In this document: positions 23,166-35,790 of the stretch, one piece after another
How positions within the stretch are numbered: position 1 is the stretch's first letter
Layout of the letters: every line of letters starts with the position of its first letter
NCBI GenBank assembly: GCA_027625915.1
Contig: JANTQA010000070.1
Coordinates: 9,243,001 to 9,307,000, forward strand
Direction of reading: 5' to 3'
DNA: 64,000 nt
Source: Anaeramoeba flamelloides
Taxonomy: Eukaryota > Metamonada > Anaeramoebidae
Notes under the pieces: model-generated
The model's input: the letters and a program-made list of their open reading frames with translations, nothing else
Database searches by the model: none
Told to the model about the DNA's origin: nothing
Program-made: the position numbers and the translations under genes

Positions 23166-26100
23166 CTTTCCCTCTTAAAATAAAAGAAACTTTTTGAATG
23201 TCACAAAATCCGAATAATTTTTCAACCAACCTTTAAAAAATATAGAAAATGTTTCAATTACTTTAATCATCCGGTTAATAGAAATGAAACTGGAATGTAA
23301 ATTCCATTTTCAAAACCTCATGAACTTTTTAAAGTACCCTCCAAGACTTTTCAATTACCTAAAACCAGATGACAGAAATAGCATTTAATTGATTTCTTGA
23401 AAAGTATATGAGTATTTTGTGTTTGGTAGAACAATATAGCAAGATAAATTCAAGAATAAAAAATTAATCAAGAAAGAATTTGTGGATCTTAGTTGGCTAA
23501 TACCTGTTTATAATTAACCAGATTTTATTATTGGTAATTAATATCATTACCATTGTGTGAATTGTTCTCCACATTTAAGTGAGTGTCCACTATAAAGTTA
23601 TAATTTGCAATTTTTTAATATTTTGAGAGAACATTAAAAGACAATATTTTTTACTTTGGATGTGTCTAGTTGCTTTTGAGGGTTCAAATTACTCGTTGAA
23701 AAATGAATTCTTAATTAATTTTCACAAGTAAAATTAAAAGGTTATATGTGAATTTTAGTTGAATTCTCTTATCTGCTTTGGTGTGTCTTAAATGGTTTAT
23801 CTTTTGTTCTTAACATGACACATTATTATGGCATGTTATTGATAAAGGAAATAACAATTAATAAATATTTGATCAAGCAGGCACTTTAAATACCAAAATT
23901 AACCAAAAACACAACAAATAAACAAGACATTTTTCAGATCCAATTGTAAATTCAAAAAAAAAGTTAAATTGCTTATTATGTTCTTACACATTTACTCTTA
24001 TTCAAATTGAATTTTACTCAAAAGTATAAAAAGGAATACTATGTACTTTGATCAATAAAAAAAAAAAGCAAGGGTATGAGATCTGTAGATCTTTTATTTT
24101 ATGTTAAACTATTTTTTTTTTGAAATAGTTTGAATTTATTTTCCTTTTTTAAAAAATGGTTGGAGTAAGAAAATAAATTAATATAAGATAATTTAAAAAT
24201 ATCAGAATCATTAGTTGATTTATAACATTCTGGTGTATCTATATTACTAGTAAATTTAATAATGACATAAAGTTGAGATTTAATGATTATAGTTTTATAG
24301 ATAAATAATGTCGATGTAAATGTTCAACCCACCAACTAGGTATAAAACCCAAAATTCCTTTATTTTGATCTGATTGCTAGTTTCAATTTCCTTTTTTATT
24401 ATACAAAATTAATTGTATTTTTTTTTTAGATCTTTGTTTTGATCTGATTATTTTTCTAATTCTTAAATATTGTAATGGCTTGATAAGTTCTAAAGTATGA
24501 AATTGGAATTAATTTTAAATACTTGTATGGAGACTAATATCACGATATGTAATTTTAAATATTATTTATTGAACCCTATAATTCAAAATAATTAAACATT
24601 GTTTGTAATTTTAAAAATACTGGTTAGGAATTGGTATAAAAAGAGGGGATTATTCGTTGAAATATTTGTGGTAATAATTTAAATCAATACAAGGTTTCAT
24701 TAAAAATTCTGAAAATAATGAAATTTCAAGAGTGGTAAAGTAATAGAAAAAATTTAATTTTTTATTTTATTATTCAGATATATTTTGTTCTGTTGTTAGG
24801 CTATAGAAAAGTTAGTAATTTAAAAAAAAATCAATATTAGTTTAAAAAATGAGATATTTTTTAATTTAGGAAAAACCAAAAGAATTATATAGAAATAATT
24901 ATGGGACGTTTCGAATATAATAACAAAAAATGCACTTCCTTATTTTATTAATTGTTAAAATATTACTAAAAAATTTCAAGAATGGCAAGAAAAATAATCA
25001 AAAAATAAATTAGATATAAAAAAATTTGTTTAATAATATAAAATTGTATTAACAAATAAAATTAATTATTTTGTTAAAAGATGGGTTACTAAATTAAACG
25101 AAAAAATATAGAAAAAATACCAATAAAACCTGAAATTCTCTTTTCTAAAGTAAAATTTTGAAAAAACCAATAATAATAATAATTATTGATTATTTATTTT
25201 TTGAGAATCTCTGCAATAGTTCAATTATGGTGGATATTTACAGTTAAAATTCTATAAAAATTATTAAAAAGACTTATATAAATAAAATATATAATAAAAA
25301 GTGAATGATTTAATTTTATTCAAAAAAACAAATAAATAGTATAAGTTTGTATCTTTTTTTTTTAGTGGTTATTTTTTTGAGATATAATATTAAATCTTCA
25401 ATTTTAATTGTTGATATTAATAAAATAAAAGTTTTACATTTTTTTATCATTTTTTTTGGGAATCTAGAACTTTTAGGTACTAATATGAATTATAATAAAC
25501 TATCATATGTTTCAATTTTGGTTTATTTTTATAATGCTTCTGTCTCCATAAATACAAAATTTCAGTGAAATTTAAGACAAAAAAAAAATTCTCCAATAAA
25601 GACACAAAATTCAGATTCTAAACTCTTTTTCAAATAAAAGGGAACAAAAAATTTCAAGAATTATTCATAATTGAAACAAATTAATTGTAGTTCTTTCAAA
25701 AATCTAAGAAACGTTTTAAAATTTAAAAAAACACTCAAATAAATCTTTAAAACCATAAAAAAAAACAATAAAAATTAAAATTCAATATTTTAATCATCAG
25801 TGTGTTACTTTATTTGAAATGAAAAATCTAATTTTGGAAATTTTCAAGGAAAAAAATTATAAAATCAATAAAAACCTTTGAACAAGGCGAAGTTAGAAAA
25901 AGTTCTTTATATTCTATTGATAATTCTTTACTCGTCAAACTTGTGTTCTTTAAAGTCTCGTTTTCAAGATAAAGCTGTAATTCATCTGGTATTTTGTTGG
26001 AATTATTTTTTTCTTTATTTCTCTTTTTTTTGTTCTATATACCAATCTAATAATGGTCTTTCAAAATTCCTATATTTAGCTCATTTGAATCAAACTTAAA

Positions 26101-26580
26101 CTTTTTTCATTTTTATACTGGTTAATTATTTCCAAATTGATTTCTTCTTATTATTTTTTTTTTTTCGTTTCCCAACTCTTTAATATCCAAAAACTAAAAA
26201 ACAAAAAATGAAAAAATGAATAATTAAAATGAAAATCACCAATAAGTAATTATATTATTAACAACCAAATTCAATGGTATTGAATATTTGAGGGGTGTGC
26301 CCTTTTGTTTGAAAAGGGGTTTATGACCAATTAAATTCATTTTTGGGGTATAATATTGTATTTCAATTACCCAGATAAATTAAAATTCAGAAAATATGCA
26401 TGTATTTGGATAAATAAAACAAGATTAGATTATTTTTTTATTTTTCAAAATTTGAATTTTATCTAATAGAGATCAAGTGATTTTTTTTTTTTAGATTTAA
26501 ATTTTTTGATTGAGTGTCTATGAAAATGTGAATTTTGCTTTTTTCGAATTTTTGAAATTGAGAATGATTTGAATTTTTTT
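23166..26580. other. Long gene-free, extremely A/T-rich stretch
   Basis: About 3.4 kb without a supportable gene. At 25545-25615 there is a decayed partial relative of the 203-bp palindrome at 10251 (gtgaaatttaagacaaaaa, then gacacaaaattcagattcta). Short frames at 25347-25568 and 25878-26099 lack motifs. Confidence 0.4.
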
Positions 26581-26589
26581 TATTTGAAT

Positions 26590-26715
26590 TTTTTTTCAAA
26601 TGAGTTATTTTTATCAAAAGAATGTTATAAAACAATTCCTCTTTCCAAATATAGAGGAGTTACACAATAACCACAAATTAGATTTAAATCAAATTAAAAT
26701 GATTGTGTACTGATT
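26590..26715 (-). repeat. Fragment of family G (copy 4)
   Basis: The block from 'aaatgagttatttttatca' to 'ccacaaattagatttaaatc' aligns with 53170-53285, an internal part of the family-G element, in the same orientation. No ends were found, so it is a relic. Confidence 0.45.
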
Positions 26716-26934
26716 GAGATCCTATTAATTTTCTTTTGTTTTTTTTTTGAATTTTTGAAATTGTAAATTAAGTTTTAACTGTTTTTTCGGATTTGAAAAT
26801 TTGAAACTGAGATCGTAAAATTTTTTTTATTTTTATTTGAATTTTTGTTTTTGTGATCCTATGAATTTTGTTTTGTTATTTTAATTTTTTCAATCAAAAG
26901 AAGTGTAATTTCACATATTCTTTTTTTTTTGCAA

Positions 26935-27345
26935 ACCACTTCTTGGATATGGAGAAATTTCATGGTGACACAAGACAAAATATGGAATGTTGTAAAAAAT
27001 GTAGTTTTTGCAATTTTTGAGATAAATAAAGTGTCACATGCATTTATCCTAAATTTTATAATATTAAACCAAACTCCCCTTTTTGATTTTTGAGCTTAAG
27101 AGGAATTTACAATTTAAAATCGTTTGGTAAATACCAATTCTTTTTTTGAAAAATGTTTTTTTTTCAAATATTGAAATATTGATATTTATCAAACGATTTT
27201 TTGATTAAAATTATTATTAGTCTATTAAAATAATCAGATATTATATTTATTATTACCAAAATTTGGATAAATATATCGAACTCTTTATTTCTCTCTAAAA
27301 TTGAAAAAGTAGGTTTTTTTACTACATTCATATTTACACTTGTGA
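26935..27345. repeat. Snap-back repeat, family Q (copy 1)
   Basis: An inner hairpin (cgtttggtaaata at 27131 against tttatcaaacg at 27189) is followed by the block 'attattagtctattaaaata' to 'ggataaatatatcg'. That block is the reverse complement of 32225-32312. Non-coding. Confidence 0.45.
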
Positions 27346-27531
27346 AGTGAAGAGTGCCTCCTTAAAATATAAAAAAAAAAAAAAAAAAAAATAGAAAAAA
27401 AAATTAATAAAAATATTATTGGAACGATAATTCAAATTCAATATTTCAGTATTAAACAAATATTTAATCCAAATTTATGTACATTTCTGTTTAAAAAAAC
27501 CAACTTTACAAACAAGAATTTCGAAATGAAA

Positions 27532-28569
27532 TTAATTGTAATTATTCTCCGCATCTATTGATTGCGAGGAAATTAAATTATCCGAAGAGGTGTCCGAAGA
27601 AGACGAATCAAACATGTCTGAAGTCTCTTGTTCCGAAAATTCTGAGTCACCCAAATTGTTACTTTGGTAGATCTTTTGTAGGTGTCTATTCTTGCAAAGC
27701 AGCCAATCGAACAAAGCGGTTCTGGAATTCTTGGTGCAGAAAACAAAGATGATACAGTATATGGTGCCACTTAAAGGGAAACTTATACCGTGCATGTATT
27801 GCAGCCAAACGGGAGGCTTTCTGTGTTCAAATTCCAGTATTCTTGATATTGACGGCCAAGTGTAAGTGTAAACAAAAACGATTGGCACCGACAACATTTT
27901 GATTTGGATTAAAATTTCTTGTTTTTTTTTATCCATCACATCACGATCCAATTTTGAGATTTCTTTGAACAACTTTCTGAGCCTTTGGATGGAGAGGACA
28001 TAAAAGACACAACAGAACAAGATCATGATCCAATACCAAATGTATTCAACTGCCACCCATGTAGGATCTGGTAAGCACCAATAATTTTCCAGAGGCTGGT
28101 TTCTTGAGAGCGTGACGCTCACTATAGACAAAATCAAGGCAAAGCAGATGATAAGAAAATGCGAAAAGTTATAAAACTTTTTCAAAAAATGCTTGTTGGG
28201 ATGATAAACGATCACCATCCAGGTGACAAGAGCAATGGTGAAGACCCAATACGGTGGCACGGTGGAGAAAAATGTGACAAAAAAGGCCTGGAATTTGCAG
28301 AGCGTTTTGTATTTGGCACGGACCCTGAAAAAAAAGGTCAGATCAGAGATGGTGTCATACACAGCTAAAGTGCAGATCAGCTTGTGGTGCAATTTCCGAT
28401 ACGATGGGAATTTGAAATAAACAAAAATAATAATCAAGTAACCCAAGATGCTTAAAGACAAAAAGACTCGAATCAAGATGTCAAGAATTTTGTTTTCTTG
28501 TGTTGCGTGCTCCATAAATTTGGTTGTTGGAAATTTAGAAAAAATAATAATTAATTGTCTTTGGAACAT
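27532..28569 (-). CDS. Seven-helix receptor, cAMP-receptor-like (CAR/CRL) family
   Basis: A single-exon protein of 345 residues from ATG 28569 (an internal Met19 is also possible). Seven hydrophobic segments lie at about residues 30-52, 63-81, 94-122, 135-154, 174-196, 222-246 and 255-279. Cys91 at the start of helix 3 and Cys165 in the second outer loop (YWCLPDP) are placed for the usual disulfide. The helix-3 text VPPYWVFTIALVTW and the short N-terminus resemble slime-mould cAMP-receptor-like GPCRs. Such receptors couple to heterotrimeric G proteins at the plasma membrane; the ligand here cannot be told. The C-terminal tail (about 280-345) is acidic and Ser/Thr-rich (SDMFDSSSSDTSSDN), a likely phosphorylation and desensitisation region. 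No intron seen. Confidence 0.85.
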   Translation of the reverse strand: MFQRQLIIIFSKFPTTKFMEHATQENKILDILIRVFLSLSILGYLIIIFVYFKFPSYRKLHHKLICTLAVYDTISDLTFFFRVRAKYKTLCKFQAFFVTFFSTVPPYWVFTIALVTWMVIVYHPNKHFLKKFYNFSHFLIICFALILSIVSVTLSRNQPLENYWCLPDPTWVAVEYIWYWIMILFCCVFYVLSIQRLRKLFKEISKLDRDVMDKKKQEILIQIKMLSVPIVFVYTYTWPSISRILEFEHRKPPVWLQYMHGISFPLSGTIYCIIFVFCTKNSRTALFDWLLCKNRHLQKIYQSNNLGDSEFSEQETSDMFDSSSSDTSSDNLISSQSIDAENNYN

Positions 28570-28654
28570 GGAATTTTATTTGTGTTTTCCTACAAATATT
28601 TTTGTTTCTGTCTAAGAAGACTAAAGTACCTTCTCCAGATTGAAAATTTATTCT

Positions 28655-30049
28655 ATTCAGAGTTTAGTCACTTACCTTGGAGTTGTTACTTAATCAAAGA
28701 GTTTTGTAGATATTGAAAATGATCTTCTGAAATTTCCTTTTTTTTTGAATGAAAAAATACAAATAACAAAACAAAATTCACAGGATCAGCATAAGCAAAA
28801 ATTCCAATAAATAAAAAAAAAAAATTCAAAGAACTCATTGGCAAAATTTTCAAGACAACAAAAAAAGTTTCATAGACTTCAATTTCAAAATTCTAACAAA
28901 AAAGAGTTTAATACAATCATAAATCTCTTGACAAAAAATTCAAATAAAAAAAAAAAATCACAAGATCAAATTCTCAAGCAAAAACCAATGAAAAGAAAAA
29001 ACAGTTAAAAAGTAATTTACAATTTCAGTTTCAAAAAAATGAAGAGAATTCTCAATTCCCAAAAATCAAATTTTGAAAAAAAGATTACTTGTTTCTTGTT
29101 TCATATTTCCAAAGGTTGAAATTTTTTCAATTTGAAACAAATTAGTTTTCTTAAAGTATACAATCAATTTAATTCGATTTAATCGTATTTGTGGTTTATT
29201 TTTGTAATACTCTATAGAGACAGAGTAAGGATTTAGTCAATTCTCGAGATAAAAATTGCTTATTTAAGAATAGTAAAAAACGAAAAAAGAGATTTTTCAA
29301 AAAGTTCTAAAGCATTTATCTTGGAATGTTTAACACAGTTGTTTTCAAAATTATAATTCACCAACCATTCAAAATGGAAATTAATTGTCATTCTTTGGCG
29401 CTTTTTTCAAAAAATGACCTTCTTTTTGGTTTTTGATTTTTCCGGGATCTTTCTACTCTAACACACTTTTGTTAATTTGTATTTTAATTGTTTTGATTCT
29501 TGTCCAAATTACCAAAATTACTGTAGTCAAAATAAAGCGTGCAAAAAAATTTAATGTGTGTTTCAAAATAAAAAGCGTGTTTTTTTGTTATAGTTGACCT
29601 ATACATTAACCAATCAAATAAACCAATAATAAACCCTAAAAAAATATGGTATTGGTTTCTTAATGTTCTATTATTTAAAAAGAAATTCTAAAAATGAAGG
29701 CAAATTGTAAAATTTATCTCAAAAAATAGAGTAAATTTTTTAGAAAATTCAATAATCAAAAATAACAAAAAAATTGAAAAAAATTGAGAATATTATGGAA
29801 AATTTTCAACTATTTGCATGAATAATTTAGATTTTACTGAAAATAACGAGTCCTTTACTTTCAAAATTGATTTGAACTTAGGTATACTATTTGATAGTAG
29901 ATTGGATGTTGCCTTGGTACAAGAATAAAAAAAAGCACCGATAATATTTTGAAACACGGATTATAGTTGTTGGGCAGGTTTTATTTTGATCACTGTATTC
30001 TTTTCTTTTTTCACAAAATTCTTTTTAATCAAGAAGACTCTACCCTAAT
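28655..30049 (+). mobile_element. TIR element, family G (copy 3), split by element U
   Basis: Aligns end to end with the intact copy at 62486-63174. The left end is degenerate (cagagtttagtcacttacc at 28659). The body at 28780-29510 includes 'cattctttggcgctttttt' at about 29391. The right end 'gactctaccctaa' at 30036-30048 is separated from the body by a 479-bp insertion at 29519-29997. It starts about 85 bp upstream of the GPCR start codon, so it may contribute to that gene's 5' flank. Confidence 0.6.
29519..29997. mobile_element. 479-bp TA-flanked MITE, family U
   Basis: It begins TACTGTAGTCAAAATAAA and ends with the inverse of TACAGTGATCAAAATAAA. A second inner pair (gtgtgtttcaaaata against tattttgaaacacgg) extends the inverted repeat. 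It sits inside a family-G copy whose sequence resumes on each side, so both ends are fixed by the interruption. The TA flanks and CAGT-type end fit Tc1/mariner-type insertion. No coding frame. Confidence 0.7.
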
Positions 30050-30058
30050 TGTTTACAC

Positions 30059-30615
30059 CCCCTAAAATTCTAAAAAAAAGATTGTCTTGTATAGGGTGTA
30101 GTAACTTGTTATTTTGGTTCTTTGTTCATGGATCTTGGACTTGATATGGGCTTTAATAGTGGTTCAAAAAGGCAATTTTGGACAATTTATTTTGTTTTTT
30201 TTAGGAAATCCAAATTGAACAGTATTAGATTAATAAACTGGTTAGGTTTTTATTCAAGAAATGTAATTTTTGTGTTTTCAATTGAAATGAAAAATTACCT
30301 TATTACTCAATCATACAAAAAAAAATAATACATTGTCGAAAACCTTAAAATAAAAATTATAACAATTTAAAATTTCAATAGATAACCTAAAAATCATGTT
30401 TCTTCTTAACTTAAGTTCCAATCAATTAGTCTTACATTCTCCAATTCGGATTTCGGAAATAAAAAAAAAATAAATTGTCCAAAATTGCCTTTTTGAACCA
30501 CTATTAAAACCCAGATCAAGTCCAAGATCCATGAACAAAGAACCAAAATAACAAGTTATCATCCCACTATAAAAGATAATCTTTTTTCAAATTTCAGAAT
30601 TTTAAACCTTAAAAC
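30059..30615. mobile_element. Long-TIR fold-back element, family K (copy 2)
   Basis: Arms at about 30070-30250 and 30440-30605 are inverted copies (for example 'ttcatggatcttggacttga' against 'tcaagtccaagatccatgaa'). Both arms align with the copy at 13194-13744. The frame at 30122-30328 simply reads through an arm and is not a gene. Confidence 0.75.
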
Positions 30616-32150
30616 TATAAAAATGAAAAACTGAAAAATGATAATTCGCAAAATATTTTTTACTAGCTCAACAGAAACTGAGTGTTAAAACAACACCAGA
30701 ATTAATTTATGGTTCACTTATCTGTGGGTTTAGAAAACAATATTATGAAGGTAAACAGCTCAAATATTATCAGTTGAACCACTCTACCGGACACCTCTTA
30801 CTTATTTAAGCTTCTCCAGAAAGCATAAATAAAACCATACAAAACATTTGCACAGAGGTTGATGACTTAATTAGAAAGGGGGGGGACAAAAAATAGGTGA
30901 ACAACAAGAAAGAAATTAATATTTCATTACTACCATATATGTTCTAACAATAAATTGTGATACAGGAGCAAAATCATATTTTAAATAAAAAAAAAAAAAC
31001 AAATATCAAGGTATATGGCTCAAGAAGAATGAAAATATCAAAAAAAATCAAGAAAAAGACAAAAATAATCTATCCATATAGATATATATATATATATATA
31101 TATCAAAGAACAATTAGCAAATTTGCTAAGAATCAAATCTTTTAAAACATTCACATACTAAAAAATATTCTCTGAATTATATAAATATATATATATATTT
31201 ATAATCCAAACAAATTGATACCAAAAAAAAAATATAGAAATCTAAATTTATGATTTAAAAAAAAAAAAAAAAAAAAAGTTAGAATCAAGTCATAATAATA
31301 GTATTTACAGAAAATTTCAAATGGCAAAACAAGAGTCGATTGCATATAAAATATGTCTTCAAGAAGGAAAATTATCGCCATCAATAAAATAAAAAATACC
31401 TAACTGGGAAATCAGAGCTGGCAATATAATAAAGTATGAAATATAAAAAAATCGTTATAAAAAAGTTAGAAAAAGATGGTTAAAAAGAAAAAAATACATG
31501 TAATTTATCTTAATTCTATGAAATATTTGGTAGAATATTAACAGGGATGATGGAATTTCTATTACTGTTAATTGAAAAATTACTTTGAAAGAATTTACAG
31601 TTAGATTTCCAAAAACAAATATTTGATAAAGAATAGAATATTAACATAAATCCTTAAAGTATCGATCGAAAAAGGTAATTAAAAATACAATCGATGTTTA
31701 AGGTTTTACAATTTTCTTCTATCATCTATATTAGTTAATTGGGAAGTTGAAGAAAAATTTTCTTCTATTTATTTTTCAATTAATAGTATTATTCAAATGA
31801 TTGAAGAAAAGTAAATTGTACTCTAAAATTCCTTTTACTTAAATATTTTCAAGGGTATTTAAATGAAAAATCATTGAACTCATGATTTTTGACAAGAAAA
31901 ACATTTAAAAAATTATTTTCAGGGTGAAAAAGCAAAAAAAAAAATTAAAAAATTGAAAAAAAAAATAAAAAAAAATGATATTTTTAATTTAGAATACTCA
32001 AAATCACAACCACATAAATTATTTTAATTTAAATAATTTGATAGTTGGTCATTGGATATTCACTTGGTGGTTGTTTAATTTAGTTATTTCTTTGTAGTCT
32101 AATTTTGAAATTACCTATTATTTTTTTTCTATTTGCTTATTCATTTTTAT
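30616..32150. other. Gene-free stretch with AT microsatellites
   Basis: No gene seen. It holds an (AT)n run at about 31080-31104, another at about 31186-31200, a G run at about 30879-30886 and a poly-A run at 31257-31278. Confidence 0.45.
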
Positions 32151-32154
32151 TTTC

Positions 32155-32517
32155 AAGTTATACTAGTATAAATATAAATGTTGAAAAATTAGAGGTTTTA
32201 AAATTTTCGAGATAAATCAAGACTTTCATATATTTATCCAATTTTTAGTAATAGTAAATATAATATCTAATTATCTTAATAGACTATTAATAATTTTAAT
32301 AAAAAAATCATTTGGTGAACAACAATCTTTCAATTTTGAAATAAAAAAATCATTGATGTTCACCAAATAATTTAATGAGGAAAATATTTTCAAAATCAAA
32401 AACTAAAGTGGATTTTATCTTGGCAATTACTACATTTTGGATAAATATTTTAAAATTTTTATTTATCTCTCGAATTGAAAAAACTCTAATTTTTCAACAT
32501 TCCAAATTTACACTTGG
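32155..32517. repeat. Snap-back repeat, family Q (copy 2)
   Basis: Arms around 32190-32312 and 32342-32470 are inverted relatives (catttggtgaac against gttcaccaaataa at the centre). The left arm is the reverse complement of 27190-27275. The frame at 32375-32590 lies across this repeat and the next element and is not called. Confidence 0.45.
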
Positions 32518-33665
32518 ATTAAGGCATTGGTACTCAAAAACAACAAGGAAAAATTTAAAATATGTTATTGATGATATTATCAACTTCTAAATTTTGTTTA
32601 TGTCAACTGTTAAAAAATTCACATCAACTAAGAAAGTCAAAAAATAATTTTTTTTTTGTGAGATCAATTTTTTTCTTCCATTTTTTATGAAAAAGAAAAC
32701 CTTCAAATTCTTTTTATTAATCACATTCTAACAATTTTTTTAATATTTTTATTACCATTTCGATCATTATTATACAATAAAAAATCATTTTTGACAAGAA
32801 TAGTAATATATGAATTTTATTTTCTATTTTGTTATATTTCTTATGATTAACCCCAAAAATCTAATTTTGACAATATATTGAAATATAATTGCCTTTTTTA
32901 AGAATACTAGTTATAATAATTAAAGTTTTAAAGTCATGTATAAATTTTACCTAGAAATTGTGTTTTTTAAAAGATAAAATTCCTTTTGTTCAAAATAAAA
33001 TTTTCTTGAAGATATATGAGATTATTAAGTAATCTTATCCTAAAAATACAAAATCAATTTTTTTCAGAAAAAATGATTTAAATTGTTAAAATGATTCTTG
33101 TGAAAAAGGCAAAACAATTTGTAAAAGATTTTTTGTATATGTTAAAAATTTTTTTTTGCAATTTTTTTTCATTTTTTGAAAACCAGAAAAAAACTTTTTC
33201 TAAAAACTTCAAAAAAAAAATTTATATGAATAATAGATCACAATTTAATTGATAAAATATAATTAAAATTCTTTCAAATTTTCCTATATTAAATCACCTA
33301 TATATCAATTAGTTTTATTAGTTGGGATTTGTATTGATATATTTATTAGAAAAAATAATAACCAAAGAAAAAATTTTCTTTCGAAATCTAAACTGACATA
33401 CATAAAACTAAAAATATGTTTTTACATTTCAAGAATTAAATTAATTATTAATAAAAATAATATGTTGTTTTTTTTTTATTTTATATTGGAAACTTGTGAA
33501 TTTTTGGTTTTAAAAAAAAAATCAAATTAATATTTTGTTTAAATGAGGTTAACTCATCCATTTCACAAGTCAAAAAACAAATTACATAAGAAAATTGTTT
33601 TCTCATATCTTAATCAAGATTTCATTTTATTTTTGATATTTACTACTTCTCTAATCCTAATATTT
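32518..33665. mobile_element. 1.1-kb TIR element, family T (copy B)
   Basis: Runs in the opposite orientation to copy A (5997-7118) and parallel to copy C (53398-54562). The start 'attaaggcattggtactc' and the end near 33645-33665 (actacttctctaatcctaat) are degraded forms of the family ends. The body matches throughout, including 'cattttttatgaaaaagaaa' at about 32680. Confidence 0.55.
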
Positions 33666-34759
33666 TGTGTCAATATTTCATTATTTATAAATAACCACTT
33701 TATCTTTTTCCTTTGAACCTCTTCTTTACAAGAAAAGGAAAATCAGTGAGAAAAAAACTGAAACCAACAAAAAAGGGAATTAAAAAGATATTTTTAAAAT
33801 ATACCAATTTTAAGATAACTTTCAGGTAAAATAGCCACACCTAGACTAGAAGTCATCGAAAATTCTATCTAAACTAAAACCTTATACAAATCTTTTGAAT
33901 TGCTATACAACTAAATGGAAAAAAGGAGTGGATTCTACGATATACTCATATTGTAGAAAAAAAAATTACTGATATTGATCACTTTATATAGGGGGTGTAT
34001 TGATATCTTTTAAAATATCTTTAGAAACAAATCATAATTAGATGATTGGAGATTAATTTTTCGCTTGTTTTTTTTTTTTAAAAAAAAAAATCACTCTTTA
34101 CAAAGCTACCATGAAATTTTATTTGATTTAACTTTTTAAAATTTCATATCAACAAAAAAATTTGATTTGTAAAATATTTCACCAAATATTAAGATTGTAC
34201 AAAATCTTTTTATTAACTCAAGAACTACTCTCTTCAATTATCCCAATTCTTGTTGAAAGTAAGTGTTTTGATTCTTGGTCAAGTCTGAATTTTGGAAAAT
34301 AATAATATTTTTCTCTTGGGATTATGCTTCCTGTAAGAAGTTTTTAAATAAAGGAACAAAGTGTAAATTTTTTTTTAGTAGTAGTTTATGAGTAAAAATA
34401 ACAATTAAAATCAAAAAAAAAAAATCAAAAAAAAGATTGTTTTGGGGTTGTTTTGTAATTTGGATTTCTATGTGTAGTCGGTAGATAAGTTGTGCCACTG
34501 GTTCCCAATAAATAAATAAAATTTTTTATCAAGAATTTAATGAAAAGCATCACCCATTTAATCAGAGATACAATCCAATAAAAAAATCTTTAAAGACAAA
34601 AAAGAAGAAAAGGAAAGGAAAGTAGAGGAAAGAAAAGAAAAAAAAAGAAAGAAAAGAAGAGGCAACAAAAATTAAAGAGATAATCCCATAAAACGATTTT
34701 TAATTAATTGATCAAAAAAGTTCAATTGTCAAATCTGAAAAAAGTGAATTGGTTCGAGT
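33666..34759. other. Gene-free stretch, 3' flank of uL13
   Basis: No gene or repeat partner recognised. The purine-rich patch at 34590-34680 (aggaaag-type runs) is low complexity. Confidence 0.4.
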
Positions 34760-35790
34760 TTAAAGGCAACCAAATTGTTTTAAAATAGGATCTAATTTTT
34801 CAAGTTCCTTTTTTTTGTTTTCGAAGGCTTGTTCGACAATTTTCTTTCTTGCATTTTTTTGGAGAAAGTAGTTTTTTGCTCTTGCTTTTCTTTTCTTTTC
34901 AAGTTCACCAACAAGTTCAGAATGTTTCCAGCCAAATTCGTGTGAAAGTCTTCCTAATTTTGTTGATTTTCTGAATGGCTTGACTTTCAAGACCTTAAGA
35001 GCTTCTGGGACGACCACTCTTTGTCTTTTGTCATAAGGAGCTGGGATCCCTTCAAATACCTTTAATCTTTTAAGAGCAGCAGTTCCTCTGAACGTCTTGT
35101 GTGGGAGCATTCCTCGGACAGATTTCCAAAAGATTCTGGATGGTTCTCTATAATGGAAGGGACCATGGTTTGGTCTTACACTTGTTCTTTTTCTTTTCCA
35201 TTGACAATATTTTTCTTTTTATTATTAAAGCGCAGTTTGATAGTGAATAAATATTTTGAAAAGGAAATTTTTTTTTTTTTTTGGTGTTTTTGGGGATGTT
35301 GGTTAATCAGTTGGGTTTTTTATTTTTGTTTTAATGTTATTCGTTTGTTTATTTAAATTTTTTCAAAAGAAAAACAGGAAAAGAAAAGAAAAGAAAAGAA
35401 AAGAAAAGAAAAACAGGAAAAGAAAAGAAAAGAAAAGAAAAGAAAAGAAAAACAGGAAAAGAAAAAAAAAAAATTTAAAAAAAAAAAAGCAAAGCATGAT
35501 GGATGAGAAAAAAAAAGAAGGAAATGTGAAAAAAAAATCAAAGTGTTTTTGTTTGAAAAAGAGAATTCCTTTTCTTAGTGTACACCCTCTTCATGACTGG
35601 AAAAAGAATAAGCCGAAAGTTGTTCAAAAAAGAAAAAAAATTTACCTCTTGTTCTTGACCAAGGACCAACAATAATAATCTCTTCACATCTAACTACAAC
35701 AACTCTGTTTCCAGAGAGAAGTTGTTTGGCAATTACAGATGCAAGTCTTCCCATAATGTGTCCACTCCCGTCAATAATGGTTGTTGTCAT
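34760..35790 (-). CDS. RPL13A: Large-subunit ribosomal protein uL13 (L13a)
   Basis: Two exons, 35790-35646 and 35214-34760, joined in phase 1 across a 431-base intron (donor GTAAAT, acceptor AAG). The product is 199 residues, the usual size for eukaryotic uL13. Exon 1 gives IIDGSGHIMGRLASVIAKQL and GNRVVVVRCEEI. The join gives SRTREKYCQWKRKRT, which is the same length as in animal uL13. Exon 2 continues with GPFHYREPSRIFWKSVRGML, PHKTFRGTAALKRLKVFEGI and PAPYDKRQRVVVPEALK. It sits in the 60S subunit. The intron contains an AAAAG-type minisatellite. A decayed copy lies at 37239-37450 on the other strand. Confidence 0.95.
35365..35462. repeat. AAAAG minisatellite in the uL13 intron
   Basis: Runs of AAAAG are punctuated three times by 'aaaaacagg', giving a higher-order unit of about 30-40 bases. 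It lies wholly in the uL13 intron. The lysine/arginine-rich frame through it (35334-35675) is not a gene. Confidence 0.85.

Noticed and set aside
30740-30820. tRNA-like minus-strand stretch (ggtagagtggttcaact)
   Set aside because: It has a D-arm-like box A, but no T-arm box B (GGTTCRA) and no closing acceptor stem could be found.
35334-35675. Lys/Arg-rich plus-strand frame and its Phe/Ser-rich antisense
   Set aside because: Both are readings of the AAAAG minisatellite inside the uL13 intron.
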